From Verrucomicrobiaceae bacterium (GTDB lineage: Bacteria; Verrucomicrobiota; Verrucomicrobiia; Verrucomicrobiales; Akkermansiaceae): a DNA stretch of 64,000 nt. A program made the position numbers and the translations under genes. Each line of letters opens with the position of its first letter. The stretch's first letter is position 1. The stretch lies in assembly GCA_027491155.1 (NCBI GenBank), contig JAIXWR010000037.1:124001-188000 (forward strand), in the 5' to 3' direction. Positions 1-8,116 of this stretch are shown here, one piece after another. The notes beneath the pieces are model-generated. The model did not search any database. It saw only the letters and a program-made list of their open reading frames with translations, and was not told where the DNA came from.

Positions 1-7
1 CTGACCC

Positions 8-796
8 ATGCTCTACGACAACTCCGCCGACGTCATCCGCAAGGCCCTGCGCGGCCTGGACCTCGCACCTTCCGCCGCCGCGAACCGCTGCGACCTGCCG
101 GAACGCGAGGTTCTGACTGCCAGCCGCAACCCCGCCTCGCCAGCCATCCTGAGCCGCCTCGCGACCGCACTCCATCTCGATGCCGAGGCCTTGACCCACC
201 TCGATCACTATCAGGCGCCGAACCCAACACTAGATTCCATCAATCGCTTGGAACTTCCGTTTGATACGGAAACCGTGAATGCGTGGCTGGTTGATGCCGG
301 CGGAGGGGAGTGGTTGCTGTTCGATACCGGAGATGGCCCGGAGGATGTCCGGAACCAGCTCGATCTGCGGGGAATCGGTCGGGTTGGTGTGTGGATCACC
401 CACAGCCACGGCGATCACACCGGCGGCCTCCCCGGACTGCGGGATATAATGGCCTTCCTCGCCGGCCCGGAGCAGGGCGAAATCCTGCGGCCCGGAATGC
501 AGCTCCAGCGGGGACACCTGAACATCCGGGTGATCGGCCTGCCCGGCCACTGCCCCGGAGCGCTGGGTTATGTCGTGAGCGGCCTACCCGTCCCGGTATG
601 CGTCACCGGCGACGCGCTGTTCGCGGGCTCGATCGGCGGTTGCGCCCCCGGCGAACCCTACCGGCAGGCCTTGGAAGCGCTGCGGAAGGAAGTGATGACG
701 CTGCCCGACGAGGCCATCCTGCTCCCCGGCCACGGACCGGCGACGACGGTGGGCAGCGAGCGGAAGGCAAATCCGTTTTTGGCATCACCAATGTAG
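8..796 (+). CDS. MBL-fold metallo-hydrolase with N-terminal HTH-like segment
   Basis: A 262-residue protein predicted to be a soluble zinc hydrolase of the metallo-beta-lactamase superfamily, glyoxalase-II-like branch. The core spans about residues 75-250. The metal motif HSHGDH lies at residues 132-137, and later metal ligands fit GH near residue 183, GD near 200 and PGHGP near 244. Residues 1-65 do not belong to the MBL fold. They resemble a small XRE-type helix-turn-helix bundle, so the protein may couple DNA or partner binding to hydrolysis; this is inference. The ATG at 8 is the first start in the window and the protein looks complete. The stop codon lies inside the left arm of a long inverted repeat (790-923). 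The substrate cannot be inferred. Confidence 0.85.
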   Translation: MLYDNSADVIRKALRGLDLAPSAAANRCDLPEREVLTASRNPASPAILSRLATALHLDAEALTHLDHYQAPNPTLDSINRLELPFDTETVNAWLVDAGGGEWLLFDTGDGPEDVRNQLDLRGIGRVGVWITHSHGDHTGGLPGLRDIMAFLAGPEQGEILRPGMQLQRGHLNIRVIGLPGHCPGALGYVVSGLPVPVCVTGDALFAGSIGGCAPGEPYRQALEALRKEVMTLPDEAILLPGHGPATTVGSERKANPFLASPM

Positions 797-923
797 CGGC
801 CGTCTGCGACCGCCGCACTCTGTCAAGAAGCCACCCCGACCGCCTGCCTCACCCACCCAGATAGAACAACGCCTACCCGTCGCTTCCCCTCAACCACCGG
901 CGGTCGCAGACCGCCGCTACATT
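790..923. repeat. Long inverted repeat between convergent genes
   Basis: Two 26-base arms, 790-815 and 898-923, are inverted copies with a single mismatch, separated by about 80 bases. The left arm contains the stop codon of the MBL hydrolase. The unit reads like a dispersed intergenic palindrome. It could act as a bidirectional transcription terminator for the convergent genes either side. Confidence 0.7.
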
Positions 924-931
924 CCGGATCG

Positions 932-1729
932 CTACCTCCGCGGCCGCAGGCTCATCACGAGACGGACGGCTACAATCGGCAGCAGCGAAATACCCAGCGC
1001 CGCGGCGGCCACTTTCCAGCCGGGATAAACGCGCGGCCGGTCGGCGGCGAGACCCTCCAAGGCCTCCCGCACCACCTGCTCCTGGGTGACGTAAAACCAC
1101 TCCCGCGCCCCGAAATCGGTCCCGGGCGCGCGTCCGGCCACTTCGCCGAACTCGGTGTGAACCGGGCCGGGGCAAAGCGCCATCACCCGGATGCCGTGCT
1201 CGCGGACCTCGATCCGGAGCGCTTCGGAAAAACTGCTCACATACGCCTTGGTCGCCGCATAGACCGCGAAGTCCGGGATCGGCAAGAGGCTGGCCAGCGA
1301 GCTGACGTTGAGAATCGCCCCGCTCCGCCGCTCGATCATCGTCGGCAGCAGCGCGTGGGTCAGGTGGGTCAGCGCCTCGACATTCAGCCGCAGCATCGAC
1401 TCCACCTTCATCCAGTCGGACGTCACGAACTCGCCGTAATCGCCCATCCCGGCGTTGTTCACCAGGAGGTCGGGCACCAGGCCCTTGGAAAGCAAATGGC
1501 CCACGGCCTGCAGCCGGGCGGACGGATCGGTCAGATCCGCCTCCAGCGGCAGGACCCGCAGGCCCGGGTGGCCCCTTTCCAGTTCGCCCGCCAGCTCCAC
1601 CAGGCGCTCCGCCCGACGGGCGATGATCACCAAGGTCCCGCACTGCGGGGCGAGCTGCCGGGCGAACTCGGCCCCGATGCCGGCGGAGGCGCCGGTCACC
1701 AGGGCACAGGAGTAAGGGGTCGGCGGCAC
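932..1729 (-). CDS. SDR-family NAD(P)-dependent oxidoreductase
   Basis: A 265-residue classical short-chain dehydrogenase/reductase. The nucleotide-binding TGxxxGIG motif is at residues 12-19, NNAG at 91-94, a catalytic Ser near 143 and YxxxK at 157-161. A hydrophobic C-terminal stretch (about 240-260, rich in Ala, Leu, Ile and Val) ends in RPRR, which suggests membrane association. The start is GTG at 1729. The gene lies 4 bases after the stop of the upstream DUF6941-like gene, so the two are probably cotranscribed. The substrate is unknown. Confidence 0.9.
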   Translation of the reverse strand: MPPTPYSCALVTGASAGIGAEFARQLAPQCGTLVIIARRAERLVELAGELERGHPGLRVLPLEADLTDPSARLQAVGHLLSKGLVPDLLVNNAGMGDYGEFVTSDWMKVESMLRLNVEALTHLTHALLPTMIERRSGAILNVSSLASLLPIPDFAVYAATKAYVSSFSEALRIEVREHGIRVMALCPGPVHTEFGEVAGRAPGTDFGAREWFYVTQEQVVREALEGLAADRPRVYPGWKVAAAALGISLLPIVAVRLVMSLRPRR

Positions 1730-1733
1730 GAAA

Positions 1734-2162
1734 TCAGGCGACGGGTTCGGCCTGCGGCTGCTGCTGGACCTGGACGATCCGCAGCGGCAGGCGCATCAGG
1801 AGGTCGCCGTCGCAGCCGAGGTCGATCGAGTAGATGCCCGACTTCGGGAAACGGAGGCCCTGGAGGTTCAGGATCACGTTGCGGGTCAGGAAAGGAGTGC
1901 CGGCCGGAAGCTGCACCTCGAACTCCGGTTCGATCGGCATGTTCTGGGGATCGAGCGCCTCGCCGTCCTCGTTGATGATGTTGATCGACAGCTTGTGGCG
2001 GCCGGAGTCTTCCTGGGTGAAGCAAAAGCGGAGCGCCAGGCTGCACATCGGGTGCACCACGGGAAGGGCGCGGGCGGCAAGGGTGTCGAAGGTTCCGGAA
2101 ATGACCAGCTTGCCGTTGTAGTCGGCGGCGAAGTCACAAAGGGTCGCGATTTGAATGTCCAT
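1734..2162 (-). CDS. DUF6941-like family protein
   Basis: A 142-residue cytoplasmic protein of unknown function. It begins with a pattern I associate with DUF6941 (a TLCDFA-type start, then GKL..SGTFD and HPMCSLALR). These are predicted beta-rich proteins of about 130-150 residues. The ATG at 2162 is preferred over longer in-frame alternatives because the upstream extension is Arg-rich, low in complexity and overlaps the penicillin-binding-protein gene. The C-terminus is Gln/Pro-rich. It sits directly upstream of the SDR gene and downstream of the PBP gene on the same strand. No catalytic motif is visible. Confidence 0.75.
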   Translation of the reverse strand: MDIQIATLCDFAADYNGKLVISGTFDTLAARALPVVHPMCSLALRFCFTQEDSGRHKLSINIINEDGEALDPQNMPIEPEFEVQLPAGTPFLTRNVILNLQGLRFPKSGIYSIDLGCDGDLLMRLPLRIVQVQQQPQAEPVA

Positions 2163-2268
2163 GATCGGATTGCTTGGGTCGTTGGGGTCACGCCTTCCGT
2201 AGTGAAGGCGGAGGCTATTTGGCGGCAAAGCGGGGCCGCGTCCAGCCCTGAAAACCGCGACTTGCAAC

Positions 2269-4290
2269 TCACTCCTCCGGGATCTCGTCGGGATCGACCG
2301 GCAGCGCCTTCGGGATCTCCTCCGCGGCTTCGCCTTCGCCGTCAACCTCGCCGGTCTCCAGCAGCTCCACTTCCTGCGCCCGGAGCACGCCTTCGGTCGA
2401 AACCTCGCCTTCCCCGCCCTCTTCCGCCGCGACTTCGGATTCGTCGACGATCTCGAGCGCCTTGGGAGCCGGGGCCAGGATCTCCTTGAACTCGGCTTTC
2501 AGGGGTTCGAAGAAGGCCTTGACGATCGGGGCCGCATTCCGGCCGCCGCTGAGGCGCTCGCCGGGACGCCCTTCGTAAAGCGCGGCGAAGGCGTAGCGCG
2601 GCTCCTCGAAGGGCAGGAATCCGGCAAACCAGGCGAGACGCTGGTCCTTCGAGGGCGGTCCCCACTGGGCCGTCCCGGTCTTGCCGCAGAGTTCGGTGAA
2701 ACTGAGCGCAGCGCTGCGGCCCGTGCCGTAGCCGCTGTTGACCACGTCGCGCATTCCTTCGCGGACCACCTCGATGGCTTTCTCGTCGAGCGAAAGCCAG
2801 TTCCGCTTCGACGGCACCGCCTGCTCGATCACCCGGCCGAAGGGGTCCTGCGCCTGCAACACGAGATGCAGCTTCGGCAACACGCCGCCGTTGGCGATGC
2901 CCGCCATGCCCTGTGCCACCTGCAGCGGCGTGGAGAGCAGGTTGCCCTGGCCGATGGCCAGGTTGCAGGAGTCGCCGTCCATGAAGCGGCGCTTCTCGAC
3001 CCGCAGCATGTACTCGTTGGTCGGCACCAGGCCCGGATCCTCGCCGATCAGCGGCAGGCCGGTCCGTTCACCGTAGCCGAGGCGGCGGGCGGTGTTGAGG
3101 AACGCGTTCGGACCCAGGCGCATGCCGACCTGATAGAACCACGGGTTGTTCGACAGCGCGATCGCCTGCTTCACGGCGATCGAGCCCGCGGACTTCTTGT
3201 TGTGGTTGTGGAAGGTGTGGTTGCCGATGGTGATCGAGGCCGGGCAGTAGATCTCGGTGTTCTCATCGACCTCGCCGCTATCCAGCGCCGTCAAGGCCAC
3301 GATCGGCTTGAACGACGAGGCCGGCGGGTAGCGCCCCTGGAAAGCGAGTGCCGTGAGCGGCTTGGAGGGGCTGTTGACCAGCGCGTCGTAGTCCGTCTTG
3401 CTGATGCCCGGGATGAACGCGTTGAGGTCGAAGGACGGCCGCGACGCCATCACCAGCACCTCGCCCGTGTTCACGTCGATCAGCACGAAGGCCCCGCGCC
3501 GGCATTTGTCGGCCAGCACCTTTTCGGCATGGCGCTGCCATTCGAGGTTCAGGGTGGTCACCAGCGCGCCGCCGGGACGCGGCCGCTTCACCTGATCCTT
3601 GAGGATCTCGCGGCCCTGCTCGTCGTAGAGCAGCTTCTTCATCCCCGGCTGGCCGGTGAGCTTGTCGTTGTAGATCAGCTCGAGGCCCGCACGGCCCTCG
3701 GACTCCTCCCACATCGGCTCGTTGAAATTGATCGGACCGGTCGGCAATTTCCCGACGCTGCCGGTGTAGCCGATGATGTGCGCGGCGAGCTCGCCCTCGG
3801 GATAGTAGCGCTGGTAGACCGGGTGCAGGATCAGGCCGCTGCTCAGGCCGCTCTCGATCCGCTTTTTCTCCTTCTCGCCGATGTGCGTGGAAATCAGGAG
3901 CGGCAGCCAGCGCCGCTGGTCGTAGTGGTTCCAGAGCTCGTCGTCGGTCGGCTCCAGGACCGTCGGGTAAAGCGCCTTGGCCGTGGCGAGATGGCCCCGC
4001 GCCCAGTTGATCACGAAGGCGCGGTCCGCCTTCTCGAACTGCCGGAATTGCAGGCCGATCTGCCATGCCACCCGGTTCTGCGCGAGCGGCGCGCCGTTGC
4101 GGTCGAGGATCGAACCGCGGGGCCCCGGGATCGACTGGGTGATCGTCCGGGCGTCCTTGCGATTGAAAATCGCCCCCTCGTTGGCGGCTCCGCCGGGGTT
4201 CGTGACGTCGGGACGCAGGGCGAGTTCCTGCGCCGGAGAGACGGAGATGGCAACTATCCCGGAAAAGAGGGTGGCGATGGGTTTGCTCAC
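2269..4290 (-). CDS. Penicillin-binding protein 2-like peptidoglycan transpeptidase
   Basis: Monofunctional class B penicillin-binding protein, about 673 residues, which cross-links peptidoglycan in the periplasm. An N-terminal hydrophobic segment is followed by a dimerisation-type domain (RGSILDRNG motif near residue 70) and the transpeptidase domain with SSFK at 325-328, SNN at 380-382 and KTG at 537-539. A GRAGLE motif before the transpeptidase domain resembles the MrdA (elongation) branch more than FtsI, but I do not commit to a symbol. The GTG at 4290 is chosen because it puts the hydrophobic segment at the N-terminus; an in-frame TTG at 4353 is possible. The last 70 or so residues form an unusual Glu-rich acidic tail. 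The 5' region diverges from the M48 protease gene. Confidence 0.88.
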   Translation of the reverse strand: MSKPIATLFSGIVAISVSPAQELALRPDVTNPGGAANEGAIFNRKDARTITQSIPGPRGSILDRNGAPLAQNRVAWQIGLQFRQFEKADRAFVINWARGHLATAKALYPTVLEPTDDELWNHYDQRRWLPLLISTHIGEKEKKRIESGLSSGLILHPVYQRYYPEGELAAHIIGYTGSVGKLPTGPINFNEPMWEESEGRAGLELIYNDKLTGQPGMKKLLYDEQGREILKDQVKRPRPGGALVTTLNLEWQRHAEKVLADKCRRGAFVLIDVNTGEVLVMASRPSFDLNAFIPGISKTDYDALVNSPSKPLTALAFQGRYPPASSFKPIVALTALDSGEVDENTEIYCPASITIGNHTFHNHNKKSAGSIAVKQAIALSNNPWFYQVGMRLGPNAFLNTARRLGYGERTGLPLIGEDPGLVPTNEYMLRVEKRRFMDGDSCNLAIGQGNLLSTPLQVAQGMAGIANGGVLPKLHLVLQAQDPFGRVIEQAVPSKRNWLSLDEKAIEVVREGMRDVVNSGYGTGRSAALSFTELCGKTGTAQWGPPSKDQRLAWFAGFLPFEEPRYAFAALYEGRPGERLSGGRNAAPIVKAFFEPLKAEFKEILAPAPKALEIVDESEVAAEEGGEGEVSTEGVLRAQEVELLETGEVDGEGEAAEEIPKALPVDPDEIPEE

Positions 4291-4397
4291 GGGAATGGTC
4301 CGGGAAACTAGGACGGAATCCGGGGCAAGGCAACGCCCAATCCGGGCCTGCAATATCCGCTATCCACCGCCGCCACCCCGGTACATCCTTCCCCCGC

Positions 4398-5660
4398 ATG
4401 GAATGGAACGCCGTCGGACTGCTCATCCTGATCGCCCTCTTCGGCTTGTGGAAACTCGATTTCATCGCCTCCCTCCTCAACCTGAAGGCCCTCTCCCCGG
4501 ATCTCCCGCGGGAGTTCTCCGACGTGTTCGACGGCGAGCGCTACGCCCGTTCTCAGGCCTACACCCGGGAATCGACCCGCTTTGAAGTCATCCACTCGAC
4601 CTTCTCGCTGGCCACCCTGCTGGCCTTCTGGACCTTCGGCGGCTTCGGCTGGCTCGACGCCACCGCCCGCGACTTGGTCGCCGGTGAAATTCCGGCCGGC
4701 CTGCTGTTCCTCGGGCTACTGTTCGTAGGACACACCCTGCTCCACCTGCCCTTCTCGATCTACGACACCTTCGTGATCGAGGAAAAGTTCGGCTTCAACA
4801 AGACGACGCCGAAGACCTTCGTCATCGACCAGATCAAGGGACTGCTGCTCGCCGCCGTCTTAGGCCTGCCACTCGTCGCGGGACTGCTGTGGATCTTCGC
4901 CAAGGTGCCCCACGCTTGGCTCTGGGCATGGGGCTTCTTTGTCACCTTCCAGCTCTTCCTCACCTGGCTTGCCCCCACCTTGATCCTGCCCTTGTTCAAC
5001 AAGTTCACCCCCATGGCCGACGGCCCGCTGCTCCGCGCCATCCATGCCATGGCCGAAAAGTGCGGCTTCCCGCTGGCGGAGATCTCGGTGATGGACGGTT
5101 CCAAGCGCTCCACCAAGGCCAACGCCTTCTTCACCGGCTTCGGCAAGACCAAGAAGATCGCCCTCTACGACACCCTGGTCGAGGAACAGACCCAGGACGA
5201 ACTGGTCGCGGTGCTGGCCCACGAGATCGGCCACTTCAAGCTCCGCCACATCGTGCAACGGCTCGCCGTGTCGGTCGTCCAGGCCGCCGCGCTGTTCTTC
5301 TTGCTCGGGCTCGTCATCGACGGCGGCAAGTTCTCGCGCGAGCTGTTCGATGCCTTCGGCGTGGAGAAGATCTCGGCGCACGTCGGACTGGTCCTCTTCG
5401 GCCTGCTCTTCGCTCCTGCCAGCCGCCTGTTGGGCATCGCCGCCGCCGCCTGGTCGCGCAAGCACGAGTTCGAGGCCGACGCCTACGCCGCCAAGGCCAC
5501 CGGCCAGCCCGAAGCCCTGGTCTCCGCGCTGAAAAAGCTCTCCGCCAAGAACCTGTCCAACCTGACCCCGCATCCCTTCCGCGTCTTCCTCGACCACTCG
5601 CACCCGCCGGTGCTGACCCGCATTGCCGCGCTGCGGCAGATCGTAGATGGCAGATCGTAG
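4398..5660 (+). CDS. M48-family membrane metalloprotease (Ste24/CAAX protease type)
   Basis: A 420-residue integral-membrane zinc protease. It has several N-terminal transmembrane segments in the peptidase_M48_N region (about 1-205), a catalytic domain with HEIGH at residues 275-279, and the distal glutamate in HEFEAD near 359. The layout matches Ste24p-type proteases rather than the shorter HtpX. A role in membrane-protein quality control is likely; prenyl-protein processing is unlikely in a bacterium. The last codons overlap the first copy of a 14-base tandem repeat, so the extreme C-terminus may have been extended by the repeat. Confidence 0.92.
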   Translation: MEWNAVGLLILIALFGLWKLDFIASLLNLKALSPDLPREFSDVFDGERYARSQAYTRESTRFEVIHSTFSLATLLAFWTFGGFGWLDATARDLVAGEIPAGLLFLGLLFVGHTLLHLPFSIYDTFVIEEKFGFNKTTPKTFVIDQIKGLLLAAVLGLPLVAGLLWIFAKVPHAWLWAWGFFVTFQLFLTWLAPTLILPLFNKFTPMADGPLLRAIHAMAEKCGFPLAEISVMDGSKRSTKANAFFTGFGKTKKIALYDTLVEEQTQDELVAVLAHEIGHFKLRHIVQRLAVSVVQAAALFFLLGLVIDGGKFSRELFDAFGVEKISAHVGLVLFGLLFAPASRLLGIAAAAWSRKHEFEADAYAAKATGQPEALVSALKKLSAKNLSNLTPHPFRVFLDHSHPPVLTRIAALRQIVDGRS

Positions 5661-5722
5661 ATGGGAATCCCCATCAGTCTTCCGCCTTTCATCTGCCATC
5701 CACCATCTACCATCCACCATCT
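5637..5722. repeat. Short tandem and inverted repeats around a gene junction
   Basis: A 14-base unit occurs twice back to back at 5637-5650 and 5651-5664, covering the stop codon of the M48 protease. At 5690-5722 a CCATC-rich tract repeats with a period of about 8-9 bases and is partly complementary to the first repeat, so the transcript could fold. It looks like a low-complexity intergenic repeat rather than a defined terminator. Confidence 0.6.
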
Positions 5723-5723
5723 C

Positions 5724-6740
5724 ATGTATTCCGCCGACCCCGACCGCTACGACGCCCGCATGCCCTACCGCCGCTGCGGCGATTCCGGCCTGCTCCTCCC
5801 TGAAATCTCCCTCGGTTGCTGGCACAACTTCGGCCACGTCGACGACCAGCACGAGGCCCGCGCCATCCTGCGCCGCGCCTTCGACCGCGGCGTGACCCAC
5901 TTCGACCTCGCCAACAACTACGGCCCGCCGGCCGGCAGCGCCGAGGAAAACGTCGGCCGCATCCTCGCGGAGGACTTCGCCGCCCATCGCGACGAGCTGG
6001 TCATCTCGTCGAAGGCCGGCCACCAGATGTGGCAGGGCCCCTACGGCGAATGGGGATCGCGCAAGCACGTCCTCGCCTCGCTTGACCAGTCGCTCAAGCG
6101 CCTCCGCCTCGATTACGTCGACATCTTCTACTCCCACCGGCCCGACAAGGACACGCGGCTCGAGGAAACCATGTCCGCCCTCGCCACCGCCGTGAACTCC
6201 GGCCGCGCGCTCTACGTCGGGCTCTCGAAATACCCGCCCAAGATGCTCAAGCAGGCCGTCAAGATCCTCAAGGACATGGGCATCCGCTGTCTCATCTACC
6301 AGCCGCCCTACTCGATCCTGAACCGCTGGCCGGAAGCCGAGGGCATCCACGAATGGCTCGAGGAAAAGGGCATCGGCTCGATCGTTTTCAGCCCGCTCGC
6401 CCAGGGCATGCTCACCGGCAAGTACGTCGACGGCATCCCCGACGGCTCGCGCGCCGCCCGCAGCGAGGGCTTCCTCCAGACCGCCCAGGTCGAGGCCCAG
6501 CAGGAGAAGATCCGCGCCCTGCACCAGCTCGCCGGAGAACGCGGGCTCAGCCTCCAGCACCTCGCCCTGCGCTGGGTGCTCGACCAGCGCGCCGTCACCT
6601 CCGCCATCATCGGTGCCCGCACCGTGGCCCAGCTCGACGACTCCCTGGACGCCCTCCGCGCCGGCCCGCTCGACGAGGAGACGCTCGATATCATCGACGC
6701 GATCTCTCCCGCATTCAGGAAGGAGCATGCTGAGGAATGA
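5724..6740 (+). CDS. Aldo/keto reductase (YghZ-like)
   Basis: A 338-residue cytoplasmic NADPH-dependent aldo/keto reductase with an (alpha/beta)8 fold. The catalytic tetrad is visible as D61, Y66, K97 and H138. The LDYVDIFYSHRPD and FSPLAQGMLTGKY motifs place it near YghZ/GSP69-type reductases of small aldehydes. The ATG at 5724 is chosen; the in-frame stretch upstream is the repeat region. The stop codon overlaps the next gene start by 4 bases (ATGA), so the downstream unknown gene is translationally coupled. Confidence 0.92.
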   Translation: MYSADPDRYDARMPYRRCGDSGLLLPEISLGCWHNFGHVDDQHEARAILRRAFDRGVTHFDLANNYGPPAGSAEENVGRILAEDFAAHRDELVISSKAGHQMWQGPYGEWGSRKHVLASLDQSLKRLRLDYVDIFYSHRPDKDTRLEETMSALATAVNSGRALYVGLSKYPPKMLKQAVKILKDMGIRCLIYQPPYSILNRWPEAEGIHEWLEEKGIGSIVFSPLAQGMLTGKYVDGIPDGSRAARSEGFLQTAQVEAQQEKIRALHQLAGERGLSLQHLALRWVLDQRAVTSAIIGARTVAQLDDSLDALRAGPLDEETLDIIDAISPAFRKEHAEE

Positions 6741-7507
6741 GCGGCGAATGGGACAATTCGGATTACGGCTATCTCAAGGGGCGGCGACCGACGGAGAAGC
6801 AATTGCGCCACCTCAAGGAGGACCTTTTGTATGACGGGCCCGAGATCACGGACGCTTACGAAGCGAGCCAATTGATCGACATCCTCAGGTCCGATCCGAC
6901 AGTTTACGCAAAGCGCGAATACGCCCAAAGAATGGAAGAGGGTCCGACGTGGATTGCATGGGAAAAGTGGATGACCCACATCGGCCGCAAAGAATACGAC
7001 AAAAGAATGTGGCTCGAGTGGTGGATTACAACGATACGATTGGCGAAACAAGCCGGCAACGAGCCGCCTCAGACCCCACCTCTCCCGGAGTCATTCCAAG
7101 GAGCCGCATGTCACACACCTGAAGAACTGCTTTCGGAACTCAACGAAGTTTTCGGATTGCCGAGACATGCTCCTATTAGGATCGAGCTTTCAGTCGCCAC
7201 AAAGGAAGAAGCGTTGCTGGCTAAAGCCGAAATTAAGAGGTTCCGGGAGCACTTACGTGTCATCGACGAGGACTGCGAGTGGATGCAGGCGAGGATACGC
7301 GACGGGCACCTGAGTAGTGGCGAACTTCAACGCCTTCTACACGAAAATGGAGGCGGCAATGTTGAAGCTGAATCTTGTGAGCCAACATTGCGCGAAGTGA
7401 AGAAATATCTCGTTAATCGCTACGGAGCAATCCGATCAGTGATCAAGACCTTGAAGACGCAAATGGCAGACTTTTCGCGAGCCATAAAGGACGTATACCG
7501 TGTTTAA
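6737..7507 (+). CDS. Hypothetical protein, 256 aa
   Basis: I do not recognise this protein. It is charged and soluble, rich in Trp, Glu, Lys and Arg. It begins with an acidic/aromatic segment and ends with a predicted helical region (about 200-256) containing basic residues. No signal peptide, membrane segment or catalytic motif is visible. The start overlaps the stop of the aldo/keto reductase by 4 bases. Base composition is clearly more AT-rich than the neighbouring genes and codon use is less biased to C/G third positions, which suggests more recent acquisition. Confidence 0.7.
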   Translation: MSGEWDNSDYGYLKGRRPTEKQLRHLKEDLLYDGPEITDAYEASQLIDILRSDPTVYAKREYAQRMEEGPTWIAWEKWMTHIGRKEYDKRMWLEWWITTIRLAKQAGNEPPQTPPLPESFQGAACHTPEELLSELNEVFGLPRHAPIRIELSVATKEEALLAKAEIKRFREHLRVIDEDCEWMQARIRDGHLSSGELQRLLHENGGGNVEAESCEPTLREVKKYLVNRYGAIRSVIKTLKTQMADFSRAIKDVYRV

Positions 7508-7516
7508 AGACAGGTT

Positions 7517-8116
7517 TCAACGACCCGTGAACCAGTAGCCGTGGAGGAAGAAAACCTCCCGCACCAGGAAGCCCGCCTTTGCCCCGAAGGACCGGTAGCG
7601 CGAGGTGGGGGTTGGCGAGGTCACGGCATCAATGCCGAGGTCGTCCGCCATCGATGCGGCCCGCTTCAAGTGCAGCGGATCGCTGACGATCACCGCCGTC
7701 CGCAGTCCTTCCCGATTCATCACCCGCTTCGCCTCCGCCAGGTTCTGGCCGGTCGTTCTCGAATACTCCTCGGTCAGGATCGCTTCCGCCGGCACCCCGG
7801 CCGCCAGGGCATGGGCCCTTGCCACGGCGCTCTCCGACTTGTCCGCCGCGGCCACCCGACCGCCGGTGAAAAGCAGGTGCTTCACCACGCCGCGACGGTA
7901 GAGCTCGACCGCATGGTTGATCCTTTCCGCGAACACCGGCGATGGCTTGTTGCCGTAGGCCGCGGCACCCAGGACGATCGCGCAATCCGACGGCCGCGAC
8001 GCATCCCTGCCCCCGAAAACGGCGATCCACCCGGCAACCACCGCCAGCCAGATCGCGATTCCCGCAAGAATCCTCGCCACCCACTTCAAGAAGCGGCGGA
8101 ACCCGGCCCGTTTCAC
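7517..8116 (-). CDS. YdcF/SanA-family (DUF218) membrane-anchored protein
   Basis: About 199 residues. One transmembrane helix (about 12-32) is followed by a DUF218 domain with the conserved VLGAAAYGNKPSP start, the Glu-Glu-Ser segment EEYSRTTGQN, and a VSDPLHLKRA motif. Family members (SanA, YdcF, ElyC) act at the envelope, and some affect peptidoglycan or vancomycin tolerance. The GTG at 8116 overlaps the stop of the upstream retropepsin gene as GTGA, which implies coupled translation and fits the family's short N-terminus. Confidence 0.85.
   Translation of the reverse strand: MKRAGFRRFLKWVARILAGIAIWLAVVAGWIAVFGGRDASRPSDCAIVLGAAAYGNKPSPVFAERINHAVELYRRGVVKHLLFTGGRVAAADKSESAVARAHALAAGVPAEAILTEEYSRTTGQNLAEAKRVMNREGLRTAVIVSDPLHLKRAASMADDLGIDAVTSPTPTSRYRSFGAKAGFLVREVFFLHGYWFTGR

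Noticed and set aside
4860-6728. A 622-codon open frame antisense to the M48 protease and aldo/keto reductase genes
   Set aside because: It overlaps two well-supported genes, its predicted protein is low in complexity (Gly/Ala/Arg/Val-rich), and such long antisense frames are expected in high-GC DNA.
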